Below are positions 1 through 5,147 of a DNA stretch of 5,147 bases, piece by piece (positions within the stretch are counted from its first letter, which is position 1; every line of letters begins with the position of its first letter). A program made the translations under genes and the position numbers. Origin of the DNA: CAVOBC01 sp963693635 (GTDB lineage: Bacteria; Pseudomonadota; Gammaproteobacteria; Pseudomonadales; Azotimanducaceae); assembly GCA_963693635.1 (NCBI GenBank), contig CAVOBC010000347.1:1-5147 (forward strand). Direction: 5' to 3'. Below the pieces are notes generated by a model that was not told the origin of the DNA, made no database searches, and was given only the letters and a program-made list of their open reading frames with translations.

Positions 1-2
1 CC

Positions 3-140
3 TGCTGCCATCCAGGTGTCGATTTCGTTCTGGCCACGTCCGGGGACAGGGTTGTGTGTCGTTTCCAGAACCTGCGGGGCCGCGTACCCTCGCAAATGAA
101 ATTGGGCGGCACCCTCTACCGGCGCTTCTACCGGTGCTGA
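3..140 (+). CDS. C-terminal fragment of a plus-strand protein (5' end outside the window), unassigned
   Basis: An open plus-strand frame enters from the window edge and ends at TGA 138-140, giving 45 residues. No start is visible, so only the tail is present. By hand count, G+C at codon positions 1, 2 and 3 is about 60, 51 and 76%. That is the profile expected of a real gene at this G+C, whereas the exactly aligned antisense frame gives a poorer third position. The tail has a Cys pair at its visible start, the segment SGDRVVC (residues 13-19) and a basic end with RRFYRC. A 'G-x-x-V-x-C' near the end resembles the tail of oligopeptide/dipeptide ABC transporter ATPases, but the match is too short to name it. 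It would converge with the SDR gene, with one base between the two stop codons. The alternative is that this is non-coding or that the antisense frame is the real one. Confidence 0.42.
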   Translation, partial: CCHPGVDFVLATSGDRVVCRFQNLRGRVPSQMKLGGTLYRRFYRC

Positions 141-150
141 CTTAGGTCAG
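137..150. terminator. Short hairpin spanning both convergent stop codons; possible weak terminator
   Basis: CTGAC (137-141) pairs with GTCAG (146-150) around a four-base loop, and TTT follows at 151-153 in the plus direction. The plus-strand stop TGA (138-140) lies in the stem, and the minus-strand stop TAA (144-142) lies mostly in the loop. A second imperfect arm pair, ACCGG (118-122) with CCGGT (131-135), sits just before it. A five-base-pair stem with only three Ts is weak for intrinsic termination, so this is suggested mainly by its position between convergent genes. Confidence 0.28.
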
Positions 151-873
151 TTTGCGTCCACCGTCCACCGTGATCACCTCACCGGTCACGTAAGGCGCGC
201 CCTGTGCCAGAAACAGCACGGCGGCCGCAATGCCGCCGGGATCGCCCTGCCGCCCAAGTGGAATACGACCCAGCAGGTCATTACTCGTCTCAACGTTGCC
301 GTCGTCCTCGGGGAGCAGAATGAAGCCCGGTGCGATGGCATTCACGCGAACGTCCGGCGCGAGTTCCAGCGCAAGGCTCTCGGTCAACGCGTCAAGCGCG
401 GCTTTCGCCACGCGATATACGGGATAGCCGGCAATTGGGCGGGTCGCGTGCGCGTCCAGGATATTGATGATACTGCCGAGGCGGTCTCGGAGTAGCGGTG
501 CCGCGGCCTGGGATAGAAAGTAGGGGGCCTTGAGATTGCAGCCGAGCAAGGCATCCCACTCGGCCGATGACGTCGTCCCGAATGGGGTCGGGAAGTAGTG
601 CGAAGCGTTGTTTACGAGCAGATCGAGACGGCCGAATGTCTGCGTGCAGTGATCCACTGCCCGGTCCCAATCGCACGCCTCCTCAAGATCGAGTTGAAGC
701 GTTGTTGCCGAGCCCTGGCGCGTGGTCTCAAGGTCGTGTGCCAGTGCGGTTGCGGCGCGCTCCGAGGTGTTGAAGTGGATGACCAGATCATATCCTGCTG
801 CGTGCAGGTGGCGGCAAATGGCGGCGCCTATTCGCTGTGCGCCACCGGTCACGAAGGCAACCGGTCGACTCAT
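142..873 (-). CDS. Pteridine-reductase-like short-chain dehydrogenase (FolM/PTR1 type)
   Basis: This 243-residue protein is a classical-length short-chain dehydrogenase with a Rossmann fold. The nucleotide-binding motif is TGGAQRIG (9-16), where Arg replaces the usual second Gly. Together with HFNTSER (33-39), this is typical of NADPH-dependent pteridine reductases. LVNNAS (86-91) and the catalytic-region Asn113 follow. The active site appears to be Asp140 (in ILDAH), Tyr153 and Lys157 (YRVAK). An Asp in place of the usual SDR Ser is the hallmark of PTR1/FolM proteins, which reduce dihydropterins or dihydrofolate. PG (182-183) and a DGGR end (237-240) complete the fold; it is cytosolic. The ATG at 873 overlaps the cca stop as ATGA, with no clear Shine-Dalgarno, so translational coupling to cca is likely. 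It is the last gene of the cluster. The true substrate (dihydromonapterin, dihydrofolate, another pterin or an unrelated carbonyl) cannot be told from sequence. Confidence 0.88.
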   Translation of the reverse strand: MSRPVAFVTGGAQRIGAAICRHLHAAGYDLVIHFNTSERAATALAHDLETTRQGSATTLQLDLEEACDWDRAVDHCTQTFGRLDLLVNNASHYFPTPFGTTSSAEWDALLGCNLKAPYFLSQAAAPLLRDRLGSIINILDAHATRPIAGYPVYRVAKAALDALTESLALELAPDVRVNAIAPGFILLPEDDGNVETSNDLLGRIPLGRQGDPGGIAAAVLFLAQGAPYVTGEVITVDGGRKLT

Positions 874-1946
874 CCGGGCGCATCGGCCGGGCCGAGATCT
901 GCAAGCGCGGCGCTGACAGCCGTTGCTCGCGCGGCGGCGATCGCAGCGACGGGATTGCTGGCGTTGGCGGTGATGGTCCGGTTGTCGAGACCACGCATCG
1001 CATCAGTTGCGCACGCAAGTAGCGTTGCGCCATTGCCACCGACAAGGGCAGTGCAGATGCGGGCGAACTGCGTTAGCCGCCCGGTGCGGCGCAGGCCGTC
1101 CGCTTTGAGGGTGAGATCCAGCACGGCACTCGGGTCACGCGCGTCAAGCGCTGCGAAGTCCTTGTGATAGCTCTGCACGAGAACTGCGAGGTCCCGGTAT
1201 TCGCGGGGCGCCTTGAGGACGGCTGCAATGTCCTGGGCATCGGTCGTTGACAAGAGCACGGCGAAGCGCCCGAGAGGCTGGTCAATGGCTTGCTCGTGCT
1301 GTGCCAGTAGATTGCTGTCGGCACCCTTGAACCACGTGTCGAGTGCTCCAACCTCGCCGAGGCAGGAGAAAAAGAGATGCGCGGCGCTCGCCCCAAGGGC
1401 CTTCTCGGTCTCGGCAAAGACGCGTTCTGCGGGGAGTGATTCAAGTTCGCCCGAGCGCGCGATCTCGTGCATCAGTTCAAGCGTTGATGCGTGTACGGTG
1501 AAGCCGTCCGGTCCGAACCGGGCGAGGAATCTCGCGACTCGCAGAACGCGGAGTGGGTCTTCAGAGAAGGCATCGCTCACGTGTCGCAGTCGCCGTCCAT
1601 TGAGGTCATCCACGCCGCCCCACGGGTCGATCACGTTCCCGGCATCGTCCATCGCGAGCGCATTAATCGTGAGGTCCCGGCGTGCCAGATCCTCACTGAG
1701 CGTTACACCCTCGGTCACGCAGGCGAAGCCCTGATGGCCCTGCCCGGTCTTGCGTTCGGTCCGCGCGAGCGCATATTCCTCGTGGGTTTGCGGATGCAGG
1801 AAGACTGGAAAGTCCTTGCCGACCCGCGTATAGCCGTCTCTCAGCATGTCGGCCTCTGATGCACCGATCACGACATAGTCGCGGTCCGCGCTCTCTTTGC
1901 CAAGCAGACGGTCCCGGACCGCGCCACCGACCAGATAAGTCTCCAC
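870..1946 (-). CDS. cca: CCA-adding tRNA nucleotidyltransferase lacking the HD domain motif
   Basis: This enzyme builds or repairs the 3' CCA end of tRNAs in the cytosol from CTP and ATP, without a nucleic-acid template. It is a class II nucleotidyltransferase. GGAVRD (7-12) is followed by metal-binding Asp21 and Asp23 (DRD), a flexible-loop region, RRDLTINALA (89-98), EDPLRVLRVARF (129-140) and the base-recognition segment ERVFAE (174-179). All match E. coli Cca closely. At 358 residues it is shorter than E. coli Cca (about 412). Where that protein has its HD phosphohydrolase domain (after RFATLCHD), this one has RFAVLL (227-232) and then no His-Asp motif. The C-terminal tail remains colinear. 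Nucleotidyl transfer should be intact, while phosphatase and phosphodiesterase activities are probably absent. The start is GTG at 1946, supported by the family's N-terminus (YLVGGAVRD), three bases after the apaH stop. The end overlaps the SDR start by four bases. Confidence 0.95.
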   Translation of the reverse strand: METYLVGGAVRDRLLGKESADRDYVVIGASEADMLRDGYTRVGKDFPVFLHPQTHEEYALARTERKTGQGHQGFACVTEGVTLSEDLARRDLTINALAMDDAGNVIDPWGGVDDLNGRRLRHVSDAFSEDPLRVLRVARFLARFGPDGFTVHASTLELMHEIARSGELESLPAERVFAETEKALGASAAHLFFSCLGEVGALDTWFKGADSNLLAQHEQAIDQPLGRFAVLLSTTDAQDIAAVLKAPREYRDLAVLVQSYHKDFAALDARDPSAVLDLTLKADGLRRTGRLTQFARICTALVGGNGATLLACATDAMRGLDNRTITANASNPVAAIAAARATAVSAALADLGPADAPG

Positions 1947-1949
1947 CGA

Positions 1950-2771
1950 TCAGTCGCCGAACGCGCGGCAAAGGAAGCGCTCAGAATCTTCGAGTCTGAG
2001 GGCGGTCAGGTCACGCCCCCACACGCAGCCCGTGTCGAGAGCGACCGCGCGGCTATGGCCAGTGACGCCGTTTAGCGCTGCCCAGTGACCGAACAGCACG
2101 CGTGCGTCTGAGGCGGGTTCGACATCAAACCAAGGCAGGAAGCCGGGGGGCTGAATGTCGGCTTTGTGAGTCAGTTCGAGTTCCCGTCCGCCCTGCCTGC
2201 AATAACGCATTCGCGTGAAATAGTTGGTGATCATGCGCAATCGATCGACGCCGACAAGGTCTTCCTCCCAAACGGCGGGCAGGTTGCCATACATCTGCCG
2301 CAGGAAGGACGGGAACTCATCGCTGCGCAGCACCGTTTCAACCTCCGAGGCCCGGGCAAGACAGGTGTCGAGGTCCCACATCGGCGGCAGTCCCGCGTGG
2401 ACCATGACAATGACCTTGGCAGAGTCAACGTTCGGGTCTTTGACGTGTAGCAGCGGGAGTCCGCGCAACCATTCCACATAGTCCGGCAAGGCCGGTGACT
2501 CGAGCAGGTCGCCCAGGGTGTCGTTCTTGTGCTCGTGGTGGCAGCCGCTCGCAATGGCGAGAAAGTGGAGGTCATGATTGCCAAGAACCGCGACGGCGCT
2601 CGACCCGAGTTCGAGCATGAGGTCGAGTGTGGCTCGATTGTCAGGCCCGCGGTTCACGAGGTCGCCAACGAACCAGGCCTCGTCCGTTGTCGGGTCAAAG
2701 TTGGCCTGGTCAAGCAGCGATCGGAGTTCGGCAAAACACCCCTGTATGTCACCGAAGACGTATGTGCTCAC
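1950..2771 (-). CDS. apaH: Symmetrical bis(5'-nucleosyl)-tetraphosphatase (Ap4A hydrolase)
   Basis: ApaH splits Ap4A into two ADP, controlling dinucleoside polyphosphates made by aminoacyl-tRNA synthetases under stress and limiting Np4 caps on RNA. This 273-residue protein (E. coli about 280) belongs to the calcineurin-like metallophosphoesterases. The metal-binding blocks are GDIQG (7-11), GDLVNRGP (36-43), GNHD (64-67) with HF following, VHAGLPP (124-130, His125) and GHW (228-230). The ApaH-specific LDTGCVWG (245-252) lies near the end. The Gln in GDIQG, where other members have His, is common in ApaH. The start is GTG at 2771. The only in-frame upstream stretch reaches a stop at 2798-2796 without another usual start, and homologues begin just before this motif. 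It lies 39 nt after rsmA without the customary apaG between them. It has no Shine-Dalgarno directly ahead and instead follows an unusual triple repeat. It is probably coupled to cca, three bases downstream. Confidence 0.96.
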   Translation of the reverse strand: MSTYVFGDIQGCFAELRSLLDQANFDPTTDEAWFVGDLVNRGPDNRATLDLMLELGSSAVAVLGNHDLHFLAIASGCHHEHKNDTLGDLLESPALPDYVEWLRGLPLLHVKDPNVDSAKVIVMVHAGLPPMWDLDTCLARASEVETVLRSDEFPSFLRQMYGNLPAVWEEDLVGVDRLRMITNYFTRMRYCRQGGRELELTHKADIQPPGFLPWFDVEPASDARVLFGHWAALNGVTGHSRAVALDTGCVWGRDLTALRLEDSERFLCRAFGD

Positions 2772-2799
2772 AGGATGGTGCTCACGGCGCGCTGCTCAC
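2765..2799 (-). repeat. Three GTGAGCA heptamers at exact 14-nt spacing; the last contains the apaH start codon
   Basis: On the minus strand GTGAGCA occurs at 2799-2793, 2785-2779 and 2771-2765, each start 14 bases from the next. The intervening seven bases differ. The third copy is the apaH start (GTG AGC A). Because GTGAGC followed 14 bases later by GTGA places TGA in the reading frame, each upstream GTG opens a five-codon ORF (2799-2782 and 2785-2768) whose TGA overlaps the next GTG by four bases. A Shine-Dalgarno-like AAGG (2812-2809), overlapping the rsmA stop, precedes the first copy by nine bases; none precedes the real apaH start. It could be a translational relay, a protein-binding direct repeat or a relic of slippage duplication. 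Confidence 0.7.
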
Positions 2800-2810
2800 G
2801 TCGAATCGCC

Positions 2811-3602
2811 TTACTGCGCCGTGTCGCGAACATGGACGTGGTTTACGCAGCGCACGTATTCGTCAACAGACAGGTTCTCCGGTCGTGCACGGGCGTCGAT
2901 GTCGAGTGCGCTCAACTCGTCTTCATCCAGGTACTGGCTGAGCGCATTGCGCACCGTTTTGCGACGCTGACTGAACGCGCGCGCGAGCAGCGTCTCCATC
3001 AGCTTGGTATCTGCGGCGGTGGTTGCCCGGTGGCGCGGCGTTAGTCTGACGATTGCGCTCGTGACTTTGGGTTGTGGTGTGAATGCCGAAGGCGGCACCT
3101 CAAACATCTTCTCCGCTTCACAGTGATATTGGGTCATGATCGACAGCCGGCCATACGCGCGGGTGGATCGATCGGCGGCCATGCGATCGACGACCTCTGC
3201 CTGCAGCATGAAGGTCATGTCGCCAATGATGTCGATGTGTCTGAAAAGACGAAAAAGCAGAGGCGTGGAGATGTTGTATGGCAGATTTCCGACGATACGC
3301 AGGGGACCGGCGCCGGCGACCCGTGGCAGCGCTGGCAGATCAAATTTCAGAGCGTCGCCCTCGTGGATGGTCACGCGATCATTTCCGCCGAAGCGATCTT
3401 GCAGATTGCTGACAAGATCCCGGTCGATCTCGATCAGGTCGAGTTGACACCCGGAAGCGGCAAGTGCCGTTGTCAGCTCACCGTGTCCCGGTCCGATTTC
3501 GACCACGTGATCCGCACACGAGGCGTTGATCGTGCTGTTGATGTGGCGGATGATGCTCCGGTCGTGCAGGAAATTCTGGCCGAAACGGCGCCTGGCCCGC
3601 AT
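2811..3602 (-). CDS. rsmA: 16S rRNA (adenine(1518)-N6/adenine(1519)-N6)-dimethyltransferase
   Basis: RsmA (KsgA) uses S-adenosylmethionine to dimethylate two adjacent adenines in helix 45 near the 3' end of 16S rRNA. This is a late quality-control step of small-subunit assembly in the cytosol. The 263 residues are close to E. coli's 273. The N-terminal signature RFGQNFL (6-12) leads into the SAM fold: VVEIGPGHG (33-41), acidic EIDRD (58-62), GD (82-83) and the catalytic NLPYN (106-110). VPPSAFTPQPKV (169-180), AFSQRRKTVRNAL (209-221) and RPENLS (240-245) are the usual C-terminal blocks. The ATG at 3602 follows the surA TGA with no gap. There is only a weak GAG-containing ribosome site inside the end of surA, so translation is probably coupled. 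In E. coli pdxA lies between surA and rsmA, and here it is absent. Loss of this enzyme is known to give kasugamycin resistance in other bacteria. Confidence 0.97.
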   Translation of the reverse strand: MRARRRFGQNFLHDRSIIRHINSTINASCADHVVEIGPGHGELTTALAASGCQLDLIEIDRDLVSNLQDRFGGNDRVTIHEGDALKFDLPALPRVAGAGPLRIVGNLPYNISTPLLFRLFRHIDIIGDMTFMLQAEVVDRMAADRSTRAYGRLSIMTQYHCEAEKMFEVPPSAFTPQPKVTSAIVRLTPRHRATTAADTKLMETLLARAFSQRRKTVRNALSQYLDEDELSALDIDARARPENLSVDEYVRCVNHVHVRDTAQ

Positions 3603-4904
3603 TCAGATTCGGATCTCGATATAGGCGTCAGAGCGGATCTCGCGTATCCACTGGTCCAGTTCGTCATCGAACTTCTGGCCGCCGATGTAGTTGGTGGCCT
3701 GATTGCGTTTGAACGTGTCGCTGAAATCTTCGACGCGCCGGCCCGTGACCTGGAGGAAATGGTAGCCGTGCTCGGTTTTGAACACTTCCGAGACGTCGTC
3801 AATCTCTGAGCTCTGGACGAGGGTTTCGAATTCGTCAACGAAAGTGCCGGCCCGGGTCCAGCCAAGATCACCGCCCGAAAGGGCTGAACCCGGGTCATCC
3901 GAGTGGATCTTTGCGACCTCCTCGAAACTTCGGCCATCGATGATCTCCTCGCGAAGGGTCTCGGCCAGTTCGCGAGCTTCCTCTTCGGTTAATATTTCGC
4001 TCGGTTTCACGAGGACGTGGCGCACTGCTGTTTGTGCGACCTGTCCTTCGGCCTGAGCGCCGCGTTTCTCGATCATCTTCATGAGGTGGAATCCACTGCC
4101 CGTTTGAATCGGGCCGCGCACTTCACCGCCGGACATATCCTGGGCAACCTCTGCGAAGAGGGTCGGCAATTGGGCGAGTTTACGCCAACCAAGCTCACCG
4201 CCCTCAAGGGCGCGCTGGCCCGCCGACTTCTCCATTGCCAGTTTTCCGAAGTCCTCCCCAGCATTGATCTGCGCGAAGATACCGTCCGCTTTCAGGCGTA
4301 TTGACTCGATTTCAGCCTGGTCGTTCGGGTCGCTCACGGGAAGCAGGATGTGCGCCATTCTAAACTCGTCTGCCGTGAGTGTTGCCCCAATCTCGGATGA
4401 CAGAAAGTTGTCGACCTCCTGGTCAGAGACTGCGATTCGTGACTGGACTACGCCCTGCTGCACGCGACTGATGATTATCTCCTTGCGGATCTGGGCACGC
4501 ATGTCGATCCATGAGATGCCGTCTTCGGCAAGCGCGGCCTGAAAGTCGAGCAGATTGAGCTGGTTCTGGTCGGCGATCGTGCGCAGGGTTTGCGTCAGTT
4601 CTTCGTCAGACACTCGCAGGCCCGCGCGTTCAGCAACCTGGATCTGCAGACTCTCGACGATAAGGCGTTCCATGACCTGCTTTCCGAGGGCTTCGTCATC
4701 GGGCAGTTCCTGGCCTTGGGCTTTGGCGTTGGACTTGATCGACGCGATTCGTTCCTCGTACTCCGACTGCAGGATCACGTTCGCGTCGGCGATCGCAATA
4801 ATTTTATCGAGTGCCTCGATTTCGGCCACAACCGTGGCTGGGGTCGTGATGGCGCAAAGCAGGCTGATCAATGTCAGCGCTGCCCGGTTTACGGTGATCG
4901 TCAT
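3603..4904 (-). CDS. surA: Periplasmic chaperone / peptidyl-prolyl cis-trans isomerase SurA
   Basis: SurA binds unfolded outer-membrane beta-barrel proteins in the periplasm and delivers them to the BAM complex; LptD, encoded just upstream, is a classic client. The 433 residues match E. coli (428). The start at ATG 4904 gives a signal peptide with a hydrophobic core at about 8-21 and probable cleavage after VVA (25-27). The N-terminal chaperone domain runs from about 33 to 170, with LPDDEALGKQVMERLI at 66-81. Parvulin domain 1 spans about 180-280 (AHILLP 183-188, GGELGW 234-239, GSGFHLMK 268-275). Parvulin domain 2 spans about 290-385 (RHVLVKPS 292-299, HSDDPGS 331-337, GGDLGW 341-346, GYHFL 377-381). 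The C-terminal helix and strand (about 390-433, ending AYIEIRI) complete the core. A GAGAG ribosome site (4915-4911) lies six bases before the ATG. A six-codon ORF upstream (4921-4901) overlaps this start as ATGA, probably by chance. No promoter is convincing in the gap after lptD. Confidence 0.97.
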   Translation of the reverse strand: MTITVNRAALTLISLLCAITTPATVVAEIEALDKIIAIADANVILQSEYEERIASIKSNAKAQGQELPDDEALGKQVMERLIVESLQIQVAERAGLRVSDEELTQTLRTIADQNQLNLLDFQAALAEDGISWIDMRAQIRKEIIISRVQQGVVQSRIAVSDQEVDNFLSSEIGATLTADEFRMAHILLPVSDPNDQAEIESIRLKADGIFAQINAGEDFGKLAMEKSAGQRALEGGELGWRKLAQLPTLFAEVAQDMSGGEVRGPIQTGSGFHLMKMIEKRGAQAEGQVAQTAVRHVLVKPSEILTEEEARELAETLREEIIDGRSFEEVAKIHSDDPGSALSGGDLGWTRAGTFVDEFETLVQSSEIDDVSEVFKTEHGYHFLQVTGRRVEDFSDTFKRNQATNYIGGQKFDDELDQWIREIRSDAYIEIRI

Positions 4905-4999
4905 GGGGTACTCTCGTTCATGGATTCTGTTTCGATGGATTGTCAGGCTTCGGCAGTCCCTGGGCGCGTTCGGGTGGTTGACCAGCAGTCTGTATCGGT

Positions 5000-5046
5000 C
5001 TGACGGGGCTGCATTTCAGCAGGCGTCTGTTGTTTCGACCCGTCAG
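5000..5046. repeat. 8-bp perfect inverted repeat with nested small hairpin, overlapping the lptD stop
   Basis: CTGACGGG (5000-5007) is the exact reverse complement of CCCGTCAG (5039-5046), with 31 bases between. A smaller GCTG (5008-5011) / CAGC (5017-5020) hairpin nests inside. The lptD stop codon (5045-5043) lies in one arm. No T-run follows on the minus strand, so a classical intrinsic terminator is not supported. A structure that slows or partly ends lptD transcription, or protects the transcript end, is possible. Confidence 0.35.
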
Positions 5047-5147
5047 CGCGCAATTCGATCCTCTCGAGCGCGATATCCGAAAATTGTCTCATCGAGTAAA
5101 GCGTCAACGCGCCGTCCGGCGCTCGCGAGACCTTTCAGTTGGAACTC
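5043..5147 (-). CDS. lptD: LPS-assembly outer-membrane protein LptD, C-terminal end only (partial)
   Basis: The minus strand reads in from the window edge as 34 codons and stops at TGA 5045-5043. The residues begin EFQLKGLASAG and continue to DALLDETIFGYR, ending with a short charged tail. 'F-x-L-K-G-L' followed about 15 residues later by 'I-x-GY' is the conserved end of the LptD beta-barrel, its last strand and final tail. LptD with the lipoprotein LptE inserts lipopolysaccharide into the outer leaflet of the outer membrane. Its place immediately upstream of surA is the standard gammaproteobacterial order and strengthens a call made on few residues. The rest of the gene lies beyond the window. 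Confidence 0.85.
   Translation of the reverse strand, partial: EFQLKGLASAGRRVDALLDETIFGYRAREDRIAR

Noticed and set aside
598..1167. A 189-codon plus-strand open frame opposite the SDR and cca genes
   Set aside because: Low-complexity Ala/Arg/Ser-rich translation, antisense to two well-supported genes and crossing their overlap; a shadow frame.
2765..2799. The GTGAGCA repeat as a CRISPR-like or CRP operator element
   Set aside because: The repeats are seven bases with seven-base spacers, far below CRISPR size, and the palindromic TGTGA-N6-TCACA pattern of CRP is not present.
2529..3044. A 171-codon plus-strand frame covering the rsmA-apaH spacer
   Set aside because: Most of it is antisense to rsmA and apaH coding sequence and it has no domain signature. 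It does not explain the 14-nt repeat, which is placed relative to the minus-strand start.
3072..3809. A 245-codon plus-strand open frame opposite rsmA and the end of surA
   Set aside because: It lies antisense to two genes with unmistakable family motifs, spans their junction, and its translation shows no recognisable domain. Long antisense frames are expected at this G+C.
4943..5014. A 23-codon minus-strand ORF (ATG at 5014) in the lptD-surA gap
   Set aside because: No ribosome site, no recognisable motif and no overlap with surA; length is within chance.
4905..5042. A possible sigma-70 promoter (GATACA-like -10) before surA
   Set aside because: No acceptable -35 hexamer at 16-18 nt; the match is no better than chance.

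Overview
The window looks like a chromosomal housekeeping segment of a Gammaproteobacterium with roughly 60% G+C. The reason is the gene order on the minus strand: the end of lptD, then surA, rsmA (ksgA) and apaH. This is the envelope-biogenesis / rRNA-methylation / nucleotide-hydrolysis cluster familiar from Escherichia coli and relatives. All complete genes lie on the minus strand, so transcription runs from high to low coordinates. I see no rRNA, tRNA, CRISPR array, insertion sequence or phage gene.

Layout in the direction of transcription. At 5147-5043 is the last 34 codons of lptD (outer-membrane LPS translocon). A 138-nt gap follows, with an inverted repeat that overlaps the lptD stop codon. 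surA (4904-3603) encodes a periplasmic chaperone with two parvulin domains. Its stop codon is directly followed by the ATG of rsmA (3602-2811), the 16S rRNA adenine dimethyltransferase. A 39-nt spacer holding three 14-nt-spaced copies of a heptamer leads to apaH (2771-1950, GTG start), the diadenosine tetraphosphate hydrolase. Three nucleotides later cca begins (1946-870, GTG start). It encodes a CCA-adding tRNA nucleotidyltransferase that lacks the HD phosphohydrolase motif. It overlaps by four bases (ATGA) a pteridine-reductase-like short-chain dehydrogenase (873-142), which closes the cluster. A probable plus-strand gene tail (3-140) ends one base from the stop of that gene, so the two converge.

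How the genes fit together: LptD and SurA are a functional pair, because SurA escorts beta-barrel proteins such as LptD to the outer membrane. RsmA and Cca act on ribosomal and transfer RNA, ApaH removes alarmone-like dinucleotides that accumulate under stress, and the SDR probably supports reduced-pterin/folate supply. Junctions from surA onward are 0 nt, 39 nt, 3 nt and a 4-nt overlap, so one polycistronic message with translational coupling is likely.

The most unusual points are the exactly periodic repeat before apaH, which forms a chain of two five-codon mini-ORFs linked by GTGA overlaps into the apaH start; the absence of pdxA and apaG from their usual slots; and the HD-less Cca. No clearly new multi-gene system is visible. 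The apaH leader is the best candidate for something undescribed.
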